Origin: Lysobacteraceae bacterium
GTDB lineage: Bacteria; Pseudomonadota; Gammaproteobacteria; Xanthomonadales; Xanthomonadaceae
Reading direction: 5' to 3'
DNA length: 6,604 nt
Assembly (NCBI GenBank): GCA_017990865.1
Contig: JAGNNB010000171.1
Location: 1 to 6,604, forward strand
Part shown: piece after piece, positions 1 to 5,350 of the stretch
How the letters are laid out: every line of letters starts with the position of its first letter
Numbering within the stretch: position 1 is the first letter of the stretch
Translations under genes and position numbers: made by a program
The notes under the pieces: generated by a model
The model's input: the letters and a program-made list of their open reading frames with translations, nothing else
What the model was told of the DNA's origin: nothing
The model's database searches: none

Positions 1-2
1 TC

Positions 3-47
3 GCCAAGAACGCCGATATGAAGAAGATCGGCTTCGTGAAGAAATAG
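3..47 (+). CDS. exbD: ExbD-type biopolymer transport protein, C-terminal end only (partial)
   Basis: Only the last 14 codons and a TAG stop are visible, reading AKNADMKKIGFVKK. This matches the usual ExbD/TolR ending, where a conserved small-residue/Asp turn is followed by a short strand such as KIGFV. The downstream protein at 344-745 ends in a parallel way (AQNAGLEKIRFVR), which supports two tandem ExbD paralogues. ExbD proteins are single-span inner-membrane proteins that work with ExbB and TonB to couple the proton-motive force to outer-membrane receptors. Their periplasmic C-terminal domain is the part seen here. The gene begins outside the window. By analogy with Xanthomonas it would be exbD1, preceded by exbB and tonB, but that context cannot be seen. 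Confidence 0.75.
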   Translation, partial: AKNADMKKIGFVKK

Positions 48-74
48 CGTCGTTATGAAATACCCGCCCGGCGG

Positions 75-92
75 GTCGGACTGCAGCCCGAC
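75..92. repeat. Imperfect palindrome, REP-like (GTCGGACTGCAGCCCGAC)
   Basis: The two 9-nt halves pair in 8 of 9 positions around a CTGCAG core. It is immediately preceded by a second palindromic stretch at 62-76 (ACCCGCC-C-GGCGGGT), so 62-92 is almost wholly self-complementary. A similar unit (CTGGAGCCCGCCCT) lies at 1938-1957. This is the appearance of short intergenic repetitive palindromes, but with only two divergent copies here the repeat status is inferred. Confidence 0.4.
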
Positions 93-148
93 CTCCGGTC
101 TCCGCCGGTTCCGGCGAAGAATCGCTTAACGGAATGCCACAATCCCGA

Positions 149-175
149 ACGCCGCCCGATGGGCGGCGTTTTTTT
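149..175 (+). terminator. Intrinsic (Rho-independent) terminator after the first exbD
   Basis: The stem ACGCCGCCC / GGGCGGCGT pairs over 9 bp (149-157 with 161-169) around the loop GAT. A run of seven T (169-175) follows directly. This is a textbook intrinsic terminator for rightward transcription. It sits 101 bp past the TAG stop of the upstream exbD and 168 bp before the ATG of the downstream one, so it separates the two paralogues transcriptionally. There is no A-run on the other side, so it is not expected to act on leftward transcription. Confidence 0.85.
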
Positions 176-343
176 GCGCCTCGCTTGGCAGCGATGCGGC
201 TTGCGCGACGGCGCGAGCCGGGCGTAATGTGGATTCGCCGGGCATCGCATACGCAACGAAACGTAAGCCCGGTCGTTCGTCGCAATGCTAGGACTCAGCG
301 CCCCTCAAGGATGGCCCTCCCGTCGTCGTCGCAGGAGTTCGCC

Positions 344-745
344 ATGGCTTACGCACACGTTTCGAAACAAGGCCCCATCGCCGAAATGAACATCACCCCG
401 TTGGTGGATGTGATGCTGGTGATGCTGGTGATTTTCATGATCGCCGCCCCAGTGTTCACGCAGGCGATTCCGATGGATATTCCACAGAGAAGCGATGGCC
501 CACCACCGACGAAAGTCGCGCCGACGGAGATCCGCATCGACGCCAGCGGCGAAGTCTTCATGAATGACCAACCCGCCCCACTCTCAGCATTAGGCGCGAT
601 GTTCTCGGCCGAAGCGGTCCGCGCGGGCGAGACGTTGCCGGTCGTCGAAATCGACGCCAGCGGCGATGCCGACTACCAAGTCGTGGCGAAAGTGTTGGCG
701 CTCGCGCAGAACGCCGGTCTCGAGAAAATCCGCTTCGTGCGTTGA
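344..745 (+). CDS. exbD2: ExbD/TolR-family biopolymer transport protein (second paralogue)
   Basis: This encodes 133 aa, the usual ExbD length. ATG 344 is chosen because AGGAG (333-337) lies six bases upstream and because the product then begins with the standard short cytoplasmic tail. The frame is open back to 134, but that extension is Arg-rich and does not look coding. Residues 16-37 (NITPLVDVMLVMLVIFMIAA) form the single membrane helix. Asp22 matches the proton-path aspartate of ExbD/TolR. Residues 60-133 are the periplasmic domain with paired I/V-x-I-D-A-S-G-D/E strands. It should act in the inner-membrane ExbB-ExbD-TonB motor. In Xanthomonas campestris a second ExbD (ExbD2) is encoded beside exbD1; I name it by that analogy. 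A terminator at 149-175 separates it from the upstream exbD, so it may need its own promoter in 176-333. I could not identify one with confidence. Confidence 0.9.
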   Translation: MAYAHVSKQGPIAEMNITPLVDVMLVMLVIFMIAAPVFTQAIPMDIPQRSDGPPPTKVAPTEIRIDASGEVFMNDQPAPLSALGAMFSAEAVRAGETLPVVEIDASGDADYQVVAKVLALAQNAGLEKIRFVR

Positions 746-761
746 GGCGTCGTCATGCGTT

Positions 762-787
762 GGGCCGGTCGTTTGCGCGACCGGTCC
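762..787. terminator. Hairpin between convergent exbD2 and pdxJ, possible terminator
   Basis: The arms GGGCCGGTCG (762-771) and CGACCGGTCC (778-787) form a 10-bp stem with one G-U pair and the 6-nt loop TTTGCG. It starts 17 bp after the exbD2 stop. No T-run follows on either strand; the next bases rightward are TGGAGCGATTGATTG. It may end or protect the exbD2 transcript without being a canonical intrinsic terminator. The rest of 788-1006 holds no gene I can support. It includes a lower-G+C patch around 790-880. Confidence 0.45.
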
Positions 788-1006
788 TGGAGCGATTGAT
801 TGATATCTTTACGTTTTGCAGCGGCGAGGGCGTGCTCAAAGATTGGTTCAAGGCTTGATGTTGATGAGCAAAGATCAAGTGCTTTCGCGCTCGCGCGCGA
901 CTAAAACCGAAAATGCACTACCGCGAGCATGCCGCGTTTGCTGTACGAAGCGCTCCAGGGCGACGAGGCCGAACCACATCGCGAAACCGACGAACCGCGG
1001 AAACGA

Positions 1007-1777
1007 TCAACTGCGCCGCAACACCGCCAAATACGCTTTCACCGTCGCGTCCAACCCGGCATAGAACGCTTCGCCGATCAAGGCGTGGCCGATCGACACT
1101 TCCAGCAAATTCGGCACTTCGGCGAGAAATACGCCGAGGTTGTCCTGGCTCAAATCGTGGCCGGCGTTCACGCCCAAGCCTGCGCGTTGTGCGGCGCGCG
1201 CGGTCGTGGCGAACGCGGGCAGCGCGTCCTGCGGTCGACCGGCGGCGTACGCTTCCGCGTACGGCCCGGTGTAGAGCTCGATGCGGTCCGCGCCGCTGCG
1301 CGCGGCGGCCGACATCGCGGCGTCAGCAGCATCGGTGTCTTCGATCGCATCGGCGAACAAACTCACGCGACAGCCCAGCGCTTTGAGCGCCGCGACCTGC
1401 GCGGACAACGCCGCTTCGTCGCGCACGAAATCGAAACCGTGGTCGGAGGTGAGCTGGCCGTCGCCGTCCGGTACCAGCGTCGCTTGCGCGGGTCGCGCCT
1501 GCGCGCAGAGTTCGGCGAAACCCGGATAGCCCGGGCGCGGCGGCGCGAACGGGTTGCCTTCCAGATTGAATTCGACGCCATATTCGCGCGTGAGTTCGGC
1601 GAGGGCATGGACATCGTCGGCGCGGATGTGGCGCGCGTCGGGGCGCGGATGCACAGTGATGCCGTGCGCACCGGCGTCCAAACAGGCGCGGGCGGCGAGG
1701 ACGACATCCGGGTCGCGCCCGCCGCGCGAATTGCGCAGCACGGCGATCTTGTTGACGTTGACGCTGAGGACGGTCAA
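1007..1777 (-). CDS. pdxJ: Pyridoxine 5'-phosphate synthase PdxJ
   Basis: This 256-aa cytoplasmic TIM-barrel enzyme condenses 1-deoxy-D-xylulose 5-phosphate with 3-amino-2-oxopropyl phosphate (made by PdxA) to give pyridoxine 5'-phosphate, in the DXP-dependent vitamin B6 pathway. Family signatures are visible in order: [16 protein letters not shown] (5-20), [13 protein letters not shown] with His43 (39-51), FNLEGNPF with Glu73 (70-77), IELYTG with Glu167 (166-171) and NAGHDL with His207 (204-209). These fit the catalytic His/Glu positions known in E. coli PdxJ. The length is slightly above the 243 aa of E. coli. The start is TTG at 1775-1777. No ATG or GTG lies in the open upstream frame, and this start gives the expected N-terminus, although no good ribosome site precedes it. 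Position 10 is Lys, in the NVNK context, where E. coli has His. It is convergent with exbD2. Confidence 0.95.
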   Translation of the reverse strand: MTVLSVNVNKIAVLRNSRGGRDPDVVLAARACLDAGAHGITVHPRPDARHIRADDVHALAELTREYGVEFNLEGNPFAPPRPGYPGFAELCAQARPAQATLVPDGDGQLTSDHGFDFVRDEAALSAQVAALKALGCRVSLFADAIEDTDAADAAMSAAARSGADRIELYTGPYAEAYAAGRPQDALPAFATTARAAQRAGLGVNAGHDLSQDNLGVFLAEVPNLLEVSIGHALIGEAFYAGLDATVKAYLAVLRRS

Positions 1778-1808
1778 GGCGGCGGCGAAAGTGCGAAGAA
1801 GAGCGAAC

Positions 1809-1814
1809 AGTGTA
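1809..1814 (-). promoter_or_regulatory. Candidate -10 box (TACACT) for pdxJ
   Basis: On the minus strand TACACT matches the TATAAT consensus at 4 of 6 positions and lies 31 bp before the TTG start of pdxJ. That would give a 5' leader of roughly 25 nt. The same octamer, GTACACTG, occurs at an equivalent distance (34 bp) before the next minus-strand gene start, at 2335-2342. No recognisable -35 hexamer is present at 16-18 bp. Confidence 0.3.
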
Positions 1815-1822
1815 CGGCTTCG

Positions 1823-1862
1823 CGATGCGCGTTTTTACGGTGGTGTGCCGTCGCGCGCATCG
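1823..1862. promoter_or_regulatory. Inverted repeat upstream of pdxJ
   Basis: The 9-bp arms CGATGCGCG (1823-1831) and CGCGCATCG (1854-1862) are perfect. Inside them ACGG (1837-1840) and CCGT (1848-1851) can add an inner 4-bp stem. The element lies just upstream of the candidate pdxJ -10, where a regulator could bind. In such GC-rich DNA a 9-bp inverted repeat can occur by chance, so a role is only suggested. Confidence 0.3.
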
Positions 1863-1883
1863 GTCGTTCGTCGGTCGCTCGTC
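1862..1883. repeat. Imperfect tandem 11-mer
   Basis: GGTCGTTCGTC (1862-1872) is followed directly by GGTCGCTCGTC (1873-1883), identical at 10 of 11 positions. The core GGTCGTTCGTCG recurs at 271-282, in the leader region of exbD2. It abuts the inverted repeat upstream of pdxJ. No function can be assigned. Confidence 0.35.
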
Positions 1884-1937
1884 AATTGCACTCGTGCGGC
1901 TGAGTCCGCCGAATCTTGCGGAACAGGCGAAACGATC

Positions 1938-1955
1938 GGCGGGCTGGAGCCCGCC
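1938..1955. repeat. REP-like palindrome (GGCGGGCTGGAGCCCGCC)
   Basis: This is a perfect 8-bp stem (GGCGGGCT / AGCCCGCC) with a GG loop, extended by CTACT on the right. On the minus strand it reads GTAGGGCGGGCTCCAGCCC. It lies 43 bp after the stop of the small membrane-protein gene (1999-2301, minus) and upstream of pdxJ. It shares its core with 75-92 and its GTAGGG edge with the long inverted repeat at 5269-5350. It fits an intergenic repetitive palindrome that could protect mRNA ends. No T-run follows it. Confidence 0.5.
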
Positions 1956-1998
1956 CTACTGTCGTATCGGAAGAACGCTTATCGCATCGGCAGAGCGA

Positions 1999-2301
1999 TC
2001 ACTGCGGCGCTTGATTGCCGACGATGGTGTCGGGCGACGACGCGGACTCGCCGGCGGTCCCGGCCGCATTCTGGTTCCGACGCGCCTCGGCTTGCTCGCG
2101 CAAACGGCGCAGCTCTTGCGGGTCGATGATCATCGCTTCGTTGCGCGTGGTGTCGCCGACGCGCTGCGCCATCAACCCCATCAACCAAATGGCGGTGAAC
2201 CCCAACGCGACCAGGATCGAAATCGAAAGGATCACCACCGAATGCGTGGTGAAGGCGACAAGAAAGGCCGCGGCGGCCAGCAGCAGGAACAACCAGGACA
2301 T
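1999..2301 (-). CDS. Small membrane protein of unknown function, two predicted helices
   Basis: The product is 100 aa. ATG 2299-2301 is chosen because GGAG (2308-2311) lies six bases upstream and the protein then starts at a hydrophobic segment. The frame continues further upstream without a convincing signal. Residues 2-18 (SWLFLLLAAAAFLVAFT) and 22-45 (VVILSISILVALGFTAIWLMGLMA) look like two membrane helices joined by a very short turn. Residues 60-77 (DPQELRRLREQAEARRNQ) form a charged amphipathic or coiled-coil-like helix. The last 20 residues are Ser/Ala/Gly/Asn-rich and probably disordered. The ends would be on the same side of the inner membrane. I do not recognise a named family. It looks like one of the short lineage-restricted membrane proteins of Xanthomonadaceae. 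It is 221 bp upstream of pdxJ on the same strand, with palindromes between, so co-transcription is uncertain. Confidence 0.75.
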   Translation of the reverse strand: MSWLFLLLAAAAFLVAFTTHSVVILSISILVALGFTAIWLMGLMAQRVGDTTRNEAMIIDPQELRRLREQAEARRNQNAAGTAGESASSPDTIVGNQAPQ

Positions 2302-2335
2302 ACACCGCTCCGTTCGGGGGTTGGAGATCGCGTGC

Positions 2336-2341
2336 AGTGTA
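2336..2341 (-). promoter_or_regulatory. Candidate -10 box (TACACT) for the small membrane-protein gene
   Basis: On the minus strand TACACT lies 34 bp before the ATG at 2301 and would give a leader of about 28 nt containing the GGAG site. The octamer GTACACTG is identical to the one before pdxJ. There is no clear -35 hexamer; the position it would occupy is covered by the palindrome at 2354-2371. Confidence 0.3.
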
Positions 2342-2353
2342 CCGTGCGCCTCC

Positions 2354-2371
2354 GGTCGCGTGGTCGCGACC
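2354..2371. promoter_or_regulatory. Palindrome over a predicted -35 region (GGTCGCG-N4-CGCGACC)
   Basis: The 7-bp arms are perfect, with a 4-nt spacer (TGGT). Measured from the candidate -10 at 2336-2341, a -35 box would fall at about 2359-2364, inside this palindrome. That is a common place for a repressor operator or an activator site that replaces a weak -35. Short GC palindromes arise easily by chance here, so the role is inferred. The rest of 2302-2512 shows no gene. Confidence 0.3.
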
Positions 2372-2512
2372 GCTGCCGCTGGACGGGCGGGCATCGCCGC
2401 TCGTCGTCTGCCACCCCGCGTCGGCCCCCCGCCGCGGTGCCCTGCGGAAGACGCGTTCCCGGCCTTCAGCGTCGGGCTGGTCGCCGTGCCTCGTCGCGAT
2501 TCGTGGCCTTCG

Positions 2513-4006
2513 TCACAACAAAGGCGAGAGCAAGCGCGCGAGGGCTTCCGGCAGCCGGCTAGTCAACAGCGGGCGTTGGCGGTCGTCGCGCACCCGCGGC
2601 GCATTGGCGAATTCGCCCTCGATCAAGCGCGCCAACCGCTCCGCCACGCCGGCATCGGCGAACAGCATCGTCACTTCGAAATTCAGCCGGAAACTGCGGT
2701 GGTCGAAATTCGCGCTGCCGATCAACGCGGTGTCGTCGTCGATCAACAAGGCTTTGGTGTGTAGCATGCGCGGGCCGTATTCGTACACCTTCACCCCGGC
2801 GGCCAGCAGATCGTCGTAGTACGAGCGCGCCGCGAGCGTCACCGGCAGCGAATCGCTGCGCTTGGGCACCAGCAGCCGCACGTCCACGCCGCCGAGCGCG
2901 GCGGAGGTCAAGGCCATCATCGCCGCTTCGCCGGGCACGAAATACGGCGTGACCAACCAGACCCGCCGTTTCGCGGCATGGATCGCGCCCACATGCAGAC
3001 GATGGATCGTTTCCCACGGCGAATCCGGCCCGGAGGTCAACACGTGCGCGGCAATGCCTTCCGCGCCGTCGAGCGCCGCGGCGGTCGTATCGCGATCGAC
3101 CGCTCGGGTGCGCGCCAGATCCGACATCACCTCGCGCCGGCCGCTGGCGTACACCCAATCTTCCACGAACACTTGCTGCAGCGCGCGCACGGCATCGCCT
3201 TCGATGCGCACATGCAGATCGCGATACGCGTCGGCGCGCAGCGTTTCGTCCTCTTCGTCGGTGATGTTGATGCCGCCGGTATAGCCGATGCGATGATCGA
3301 TCACCACGATCTTGCGGTGCGTGCGCAAGTTCATCCAGGGCCGATACCAAAACCGCAAGAAACGCGTCGGGTGGAACCACACCAACTCGCCGCCGGCCGC
3401 CTCCAAGTCCGCGAAGAAACGCTGCGGCGCTTTCGCCGAGCCGATCGCGTCGAGCAACAAGCGCACGCGCACGCCGCGTTTGGCGCAGGCGATCAACGCA
3501 TCGCGCAAGGCGGCCCCGGTGCGGTCGGGCGTGAAGATGTAGTACTCGACATGCACGTGCTGCCGCGCCTGCGCGATGTCGGCCAACAACCGCGTGTATT
3601 TGGCGTGGCCGTCGATCAGCAATTCGACCGTCCGCGCGCGGGAGGGGCCGAGTCCGGTGGTTTGCGTCGCGACCCGCATCAATTCCGAGGTTTCCGCCTG
3701 CGCGTCGGAATTCGCGATCTCGCGATCGCCGTCCGACTCGGCGACACGGCTGCGCATGCGCCGCAGGCGCTGGCGCACGATCCGCTGCGGGCCGAACAAG
3801 TGATAGATCGCGAAACCGAAATACGGCAGCACCGCCAAGGCCAGAATCCAACTGAGCGTCGCCACCGGTTCGCGCTTTTGCAGCACGATCCACACGCCCA
3901 GAACGATCAGGTACGTCACCCACGCCAGATACAGATACAGGCCCAGATGTTCGACCGAATCGAACCACCCCGAGAACTGCGACCACGCGTCGTGAAACGT
4001 CTGCAT
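2513..4006 (-). CDS. cls: Cardiolipin synthase (ClsA-type, two HKD motifs)
   Basis: This 497-aa protein belongs to the phospholipase D superfamily and is close in length to E. coli ClsA (486 aa). It should transfer a phosphatidyl group between two phosphatidylglycerol molecules, giving cardiolipin and glycerol at the inner membrane. Two membrane helices are visible at about 21-42 (LGLYLYLAWVTYLIVLGVWIV) and 50-71, followed by a basic stretch, RQRLRRMRSR (78-87), as in the PLDc_N segment. The catalytic motifs are H230-x-K232-x4-D237 followed by GGIN, and H416-x-K418-x4-D423 followed by GSANFD. Both are complete. ATG 4004-4006 is chosen because it gives the normal N-terminus and has GGTGGA just upstream. 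The frame stays open back to 5053 on this strand, but that part is the reverse of the radical SAM gene. It is divergent from the radical SAM gene across a 102-bp gap. Other PLD-family lipid transferases such as ClsB or ClsC lack these N-terminal helices. Confidence 0.93.
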   Translation of the reverse strand: MQTFHDAWSQFSGWFDSVEHLGLYLYLAWVTYLIVLGVWIVLQKREPVATLSWILALAVLPYFGFAIYHLFGPQRIVRQRLRRMRSRVAESDGDREIANSDAQAETSELMRVATQTTGLGPSRARTVELLIDGHAKYTRLLADIAQARQHVHVEYYIFTPDRTGAALRDALIACAKRGVRVRLLLDAIGSAKAPQRFFADLEAAGGELVWFHPTRFLRFWYRPWMNLRTHRKIVVIDHRIGYTGGINITDEEDETLRADAYRDLHVRIEGDAVRALQQVFVEDWVYASGRREVMSDLARTRAVDRDTTAAALDGAEGIAAHVLTSGPDSPWETIHRLHVGAIHAAKRRVWLVTPYFVPGEAAMMALTSAALGGVDVRLLVPKRSDSLPVTLAARSYYDDLLAAGVKVYEYGPRMLHTKALLIDDDTALIGSANFDHRSFRLNFEVTMLFADAGVAERLARLIEGEFANAPRVRDDRQRPLLTSRLPEALARLLSPLL

Positions 4007-4096
4007 CGTGTTCCACCGGAAAAACTGACATCGAAAGGCGTCGCGGGCCGTAGCGTTCGCGCCGTCGTCGTCGCGCCGATTGAGACGCGACGCGCG

Positions 4097-4102
4097 TAGG
4101 CT
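4097..4102 (+). promoter_or_regulatory. Candidate -10 box (TAGGCT) placing the start point at the radical SAM ATG
   Basis: TAGGCT fits the TANNNT pattern of -10 elements and ends six bases before ATG 4109. Transcription would then begin at or next to the A of the start codon, giving a leaderless mRNA. This agrees with the lack of a ribosome site before that ATG. No good -35 hexamer is seen (TTGAGA at 4080-4085 is too close). The call is tentative. Confidence 0.3.
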
Positions 4103-4108
4103 ACCCGC

Positions 4109-5251
4109 ATGCGCGACGTCGGCAAAGTGAACCCGCGAATCCACGGCCCGCTGAAAGGTCGCGGCGCCGCCTCGTACGTGCCCGGACGCTACGAAAAAAC
4201 CGCGGTCGAAGCCGAGGACGACGGCTGGGGCTCGGTCTACGCCAACGATGCCGGCGATGACGACCCGCGCACCGACGACGCCCACGCCGCGCCGAAACTG
4301 CGCACCCATGTCACCGAGGAACGCGCGCGCAGCATCGTCAGCCGCAACCAATCGCCGGACATTCCGTTCAGCCAATCGCTCAACCCGTATCGCGGCTGCG
4401 AACACGGCTGCGTGTATTGCTTCGCCCGGCCCTCGCATGCGTATCTCGATCTGTCGCCCGGCCTCGATTTCGAGACCAGGTTGTATGCCAAGACCAACGC
4501 TGCCGAGATTCTGCGCAAGGAATTCGCACGCAAGGGCTATCGCTGCTCGCCGATTTCGCTTGGCATCAACACCGACGCCTACCAACCGATCGAACGCCGC
4601 TACCGCATTACCCGGCAGTTGCTCGAAGTGTTCGCCGAGCATCGCCACCCGGTCAGTTTGATCACCAAAAGCGCGCTGATCCAACGCGACCTGGATCTGC
4701 TGGCGCCGATGGCCAAACAAGGCTTGGTGGCGGTGTACGTGTCGATCACCACGCTCGACAACAAACTCTCGTCGAAACTCGAACCGCGCGCGGCCGCGCC
4801 GCATACGCGGCTGAAGACGGTGCAGGCGCTGCACGAAGCGGGCGTGCCGGTGGGCACGATGGTGGCGCCGGTGATCCCGACCATCACCGATCGCGAGATA
4901 GAACGCATCCTCGAAGCCGCGTACGAACACGGCGCCCGCGCTGCCGGCTACGTGCTGCTGCGGTTGCCGCACGAATTGAAACACGTGTGGCGCGAGTGGC
5001 TGTCGCTGCATTACCCCGAGCGCGCCGCGCACGCGATGAGCCTGGTGCAGCAAATGCGCGGCGGAAAAGATTACGACAGCGCCTACGGTACGCGCATGCG
5101 CGGCGAAGGCCCGTTCGCCGACCTCATCGCCATGCGTTTCGCCAAAGCCTACAAACGCATCGGCTACGGCTGCCTGCCGCCGTTGGACAACTCGAAATTC
5201 CTGCCGCCGCTACCGCCGAAACCCACATCGCCGCAGGGCGAGTTGTTTTGA
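4109..5251 (+). CDS. SplB-like radical SAM protein, PA0069 family, function unknown
   Basis: This is a 380-aa radical SAM enzyme. C97-x3-C101-x2-C104 in LNPYRGCEHGCVYCFAR (91-107) would bind the [4Fe-4S] cluster that cleaves S-adenosylmethionine. The surrounding residues are those of the COG1533 (SplB-like) group. The N-terminal KGRGA (16-20) and the SLGINTDAYQPIER stretch (about 149-162) are typical of what is annotated as the PA0069 family. The substrate is unknown. It lacks clear grounds to be called spore photoproduct lyase. Residues 33-62 are acidic and probably a flexible linker; the C-terminus is Pro-rich (LPPLPPKPTSPQGELF). ATG 4109 is the first in-frame start; GTG 4127 is an alternative. 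No Shine-Dalgarno sequence precedes it, but a TAGGCT box six bases upstream suggests leaderless translation. It is divergent from cls and convergent with the exported-protein gene; the long inverted repeat begins 17 bp after its stop. Confidence 0.9.
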   Translation: MRDVGKVNPRIHGPLKGRGAASYVPGRYEKTAVEAEDDGWGSVYANDAGDDDPRTDDAHAAPKLRTHVTEERARSIVSRNQSPDIPFSQSLNPYRGCEHGCVYCFARPSHAYLDLSPGLDFETRLYAKTNAAEILRKEFARKGYRCSPISLGINTDAYQPIERRYRITRQLLEVFAEHRHPVSLITKSALIQRDLDLLAPMAKQGLVAVYVSITTLDNKLSSKLEPRAAAPHTRLKTVQALHEAGVPVGTMVAPVIPTITDREIERILEAAYEHGARAAGYVLLRLPHELKHVWREWLSLHYPERAAHAMSLVQQMRGGKDYDSAYGTRMRGEGPFADLIAMRFAKAYKRIGYGCLPPLDNSKFLPPLPPKPTSPQGELF

Positions 5252-5268
5252 AGCTCCGATAAATCCCA

Positions 5269-5350
5269 GTAGGGTGGCGGTGAGCGCAGCGAACCCCACC
5301 ATCATCGCTTCGTTCAAAGGTGGGGTTCGCTGCGCTCACCACCACCCTAC
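5269..5350. repeat. Long inverted repeat, 32-bp arms, between convergent genes
   Basis: The left arm (5269-5300) starts GTAGGGTGGCGGTGAGCGC and ends GAACCCCACC. The right arm (5319-5350) is its reverse complement at 31 of 32 positions; only position 5278 (C) against 5341 (A) fails to pair. The spacer is 18 nt (5301-5318). As RNA it would form a very stable hairpin on either strand. No T-run follows, so it is not a canonical intrinsic terminator, but it lies where both convergent transcripts end. The core TTCGCTGCGCTCACC has the look of a dispersed repeat family seen in many proteobacterial genomes, from memory and not checked. The right end overlaps the exported-protein gene by four bases, including its TAG stop. 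Confidence 0.9.

Noticed and set aside
134..343. Open extension of the exbD2 frame upstream of ATG 344
   Set aside because: The extra residues are Arg/Pro-rich with no ExbD similarity, the frame begins inside the terminator region, and AGGAG sits correctly before ATG 344.
875..979. Short minus-strand frame after pdxJ (34 codons, MWFGLVALERFVQQ...)
   Set aside because: It has a slightly protein-like start but no ribosome site, no recognisable family and very short length; not enough support to call.
929..1903. Long plus-strand open frame (324 codons) opposite pdxJ
   Set aside because: Arg/His/Ala-rich composition typical of an antisense shadow, and it lies across a clear pdxJ gene.
2978..4099. 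Plus-strand open frame of 373 codons opposite cls
   Set aside because: Antisense to a complete cardiolipin synthase; His/Arg-rich with no domain.
4417..5262. Alternative plus frame overlapping the radical SAM gene
   Set aside because: Arg/Ala-rich shadow in the +1 frame; the radical SAM frame has the Cys motif and conserved stretches.
5269..5350. The long inverted repeat as a CRISPR unit or an intrinsic terminator
   Set aside because: There is a single pair of inverted arms with no direct-repeat/spacer series and no T-run after either arm.
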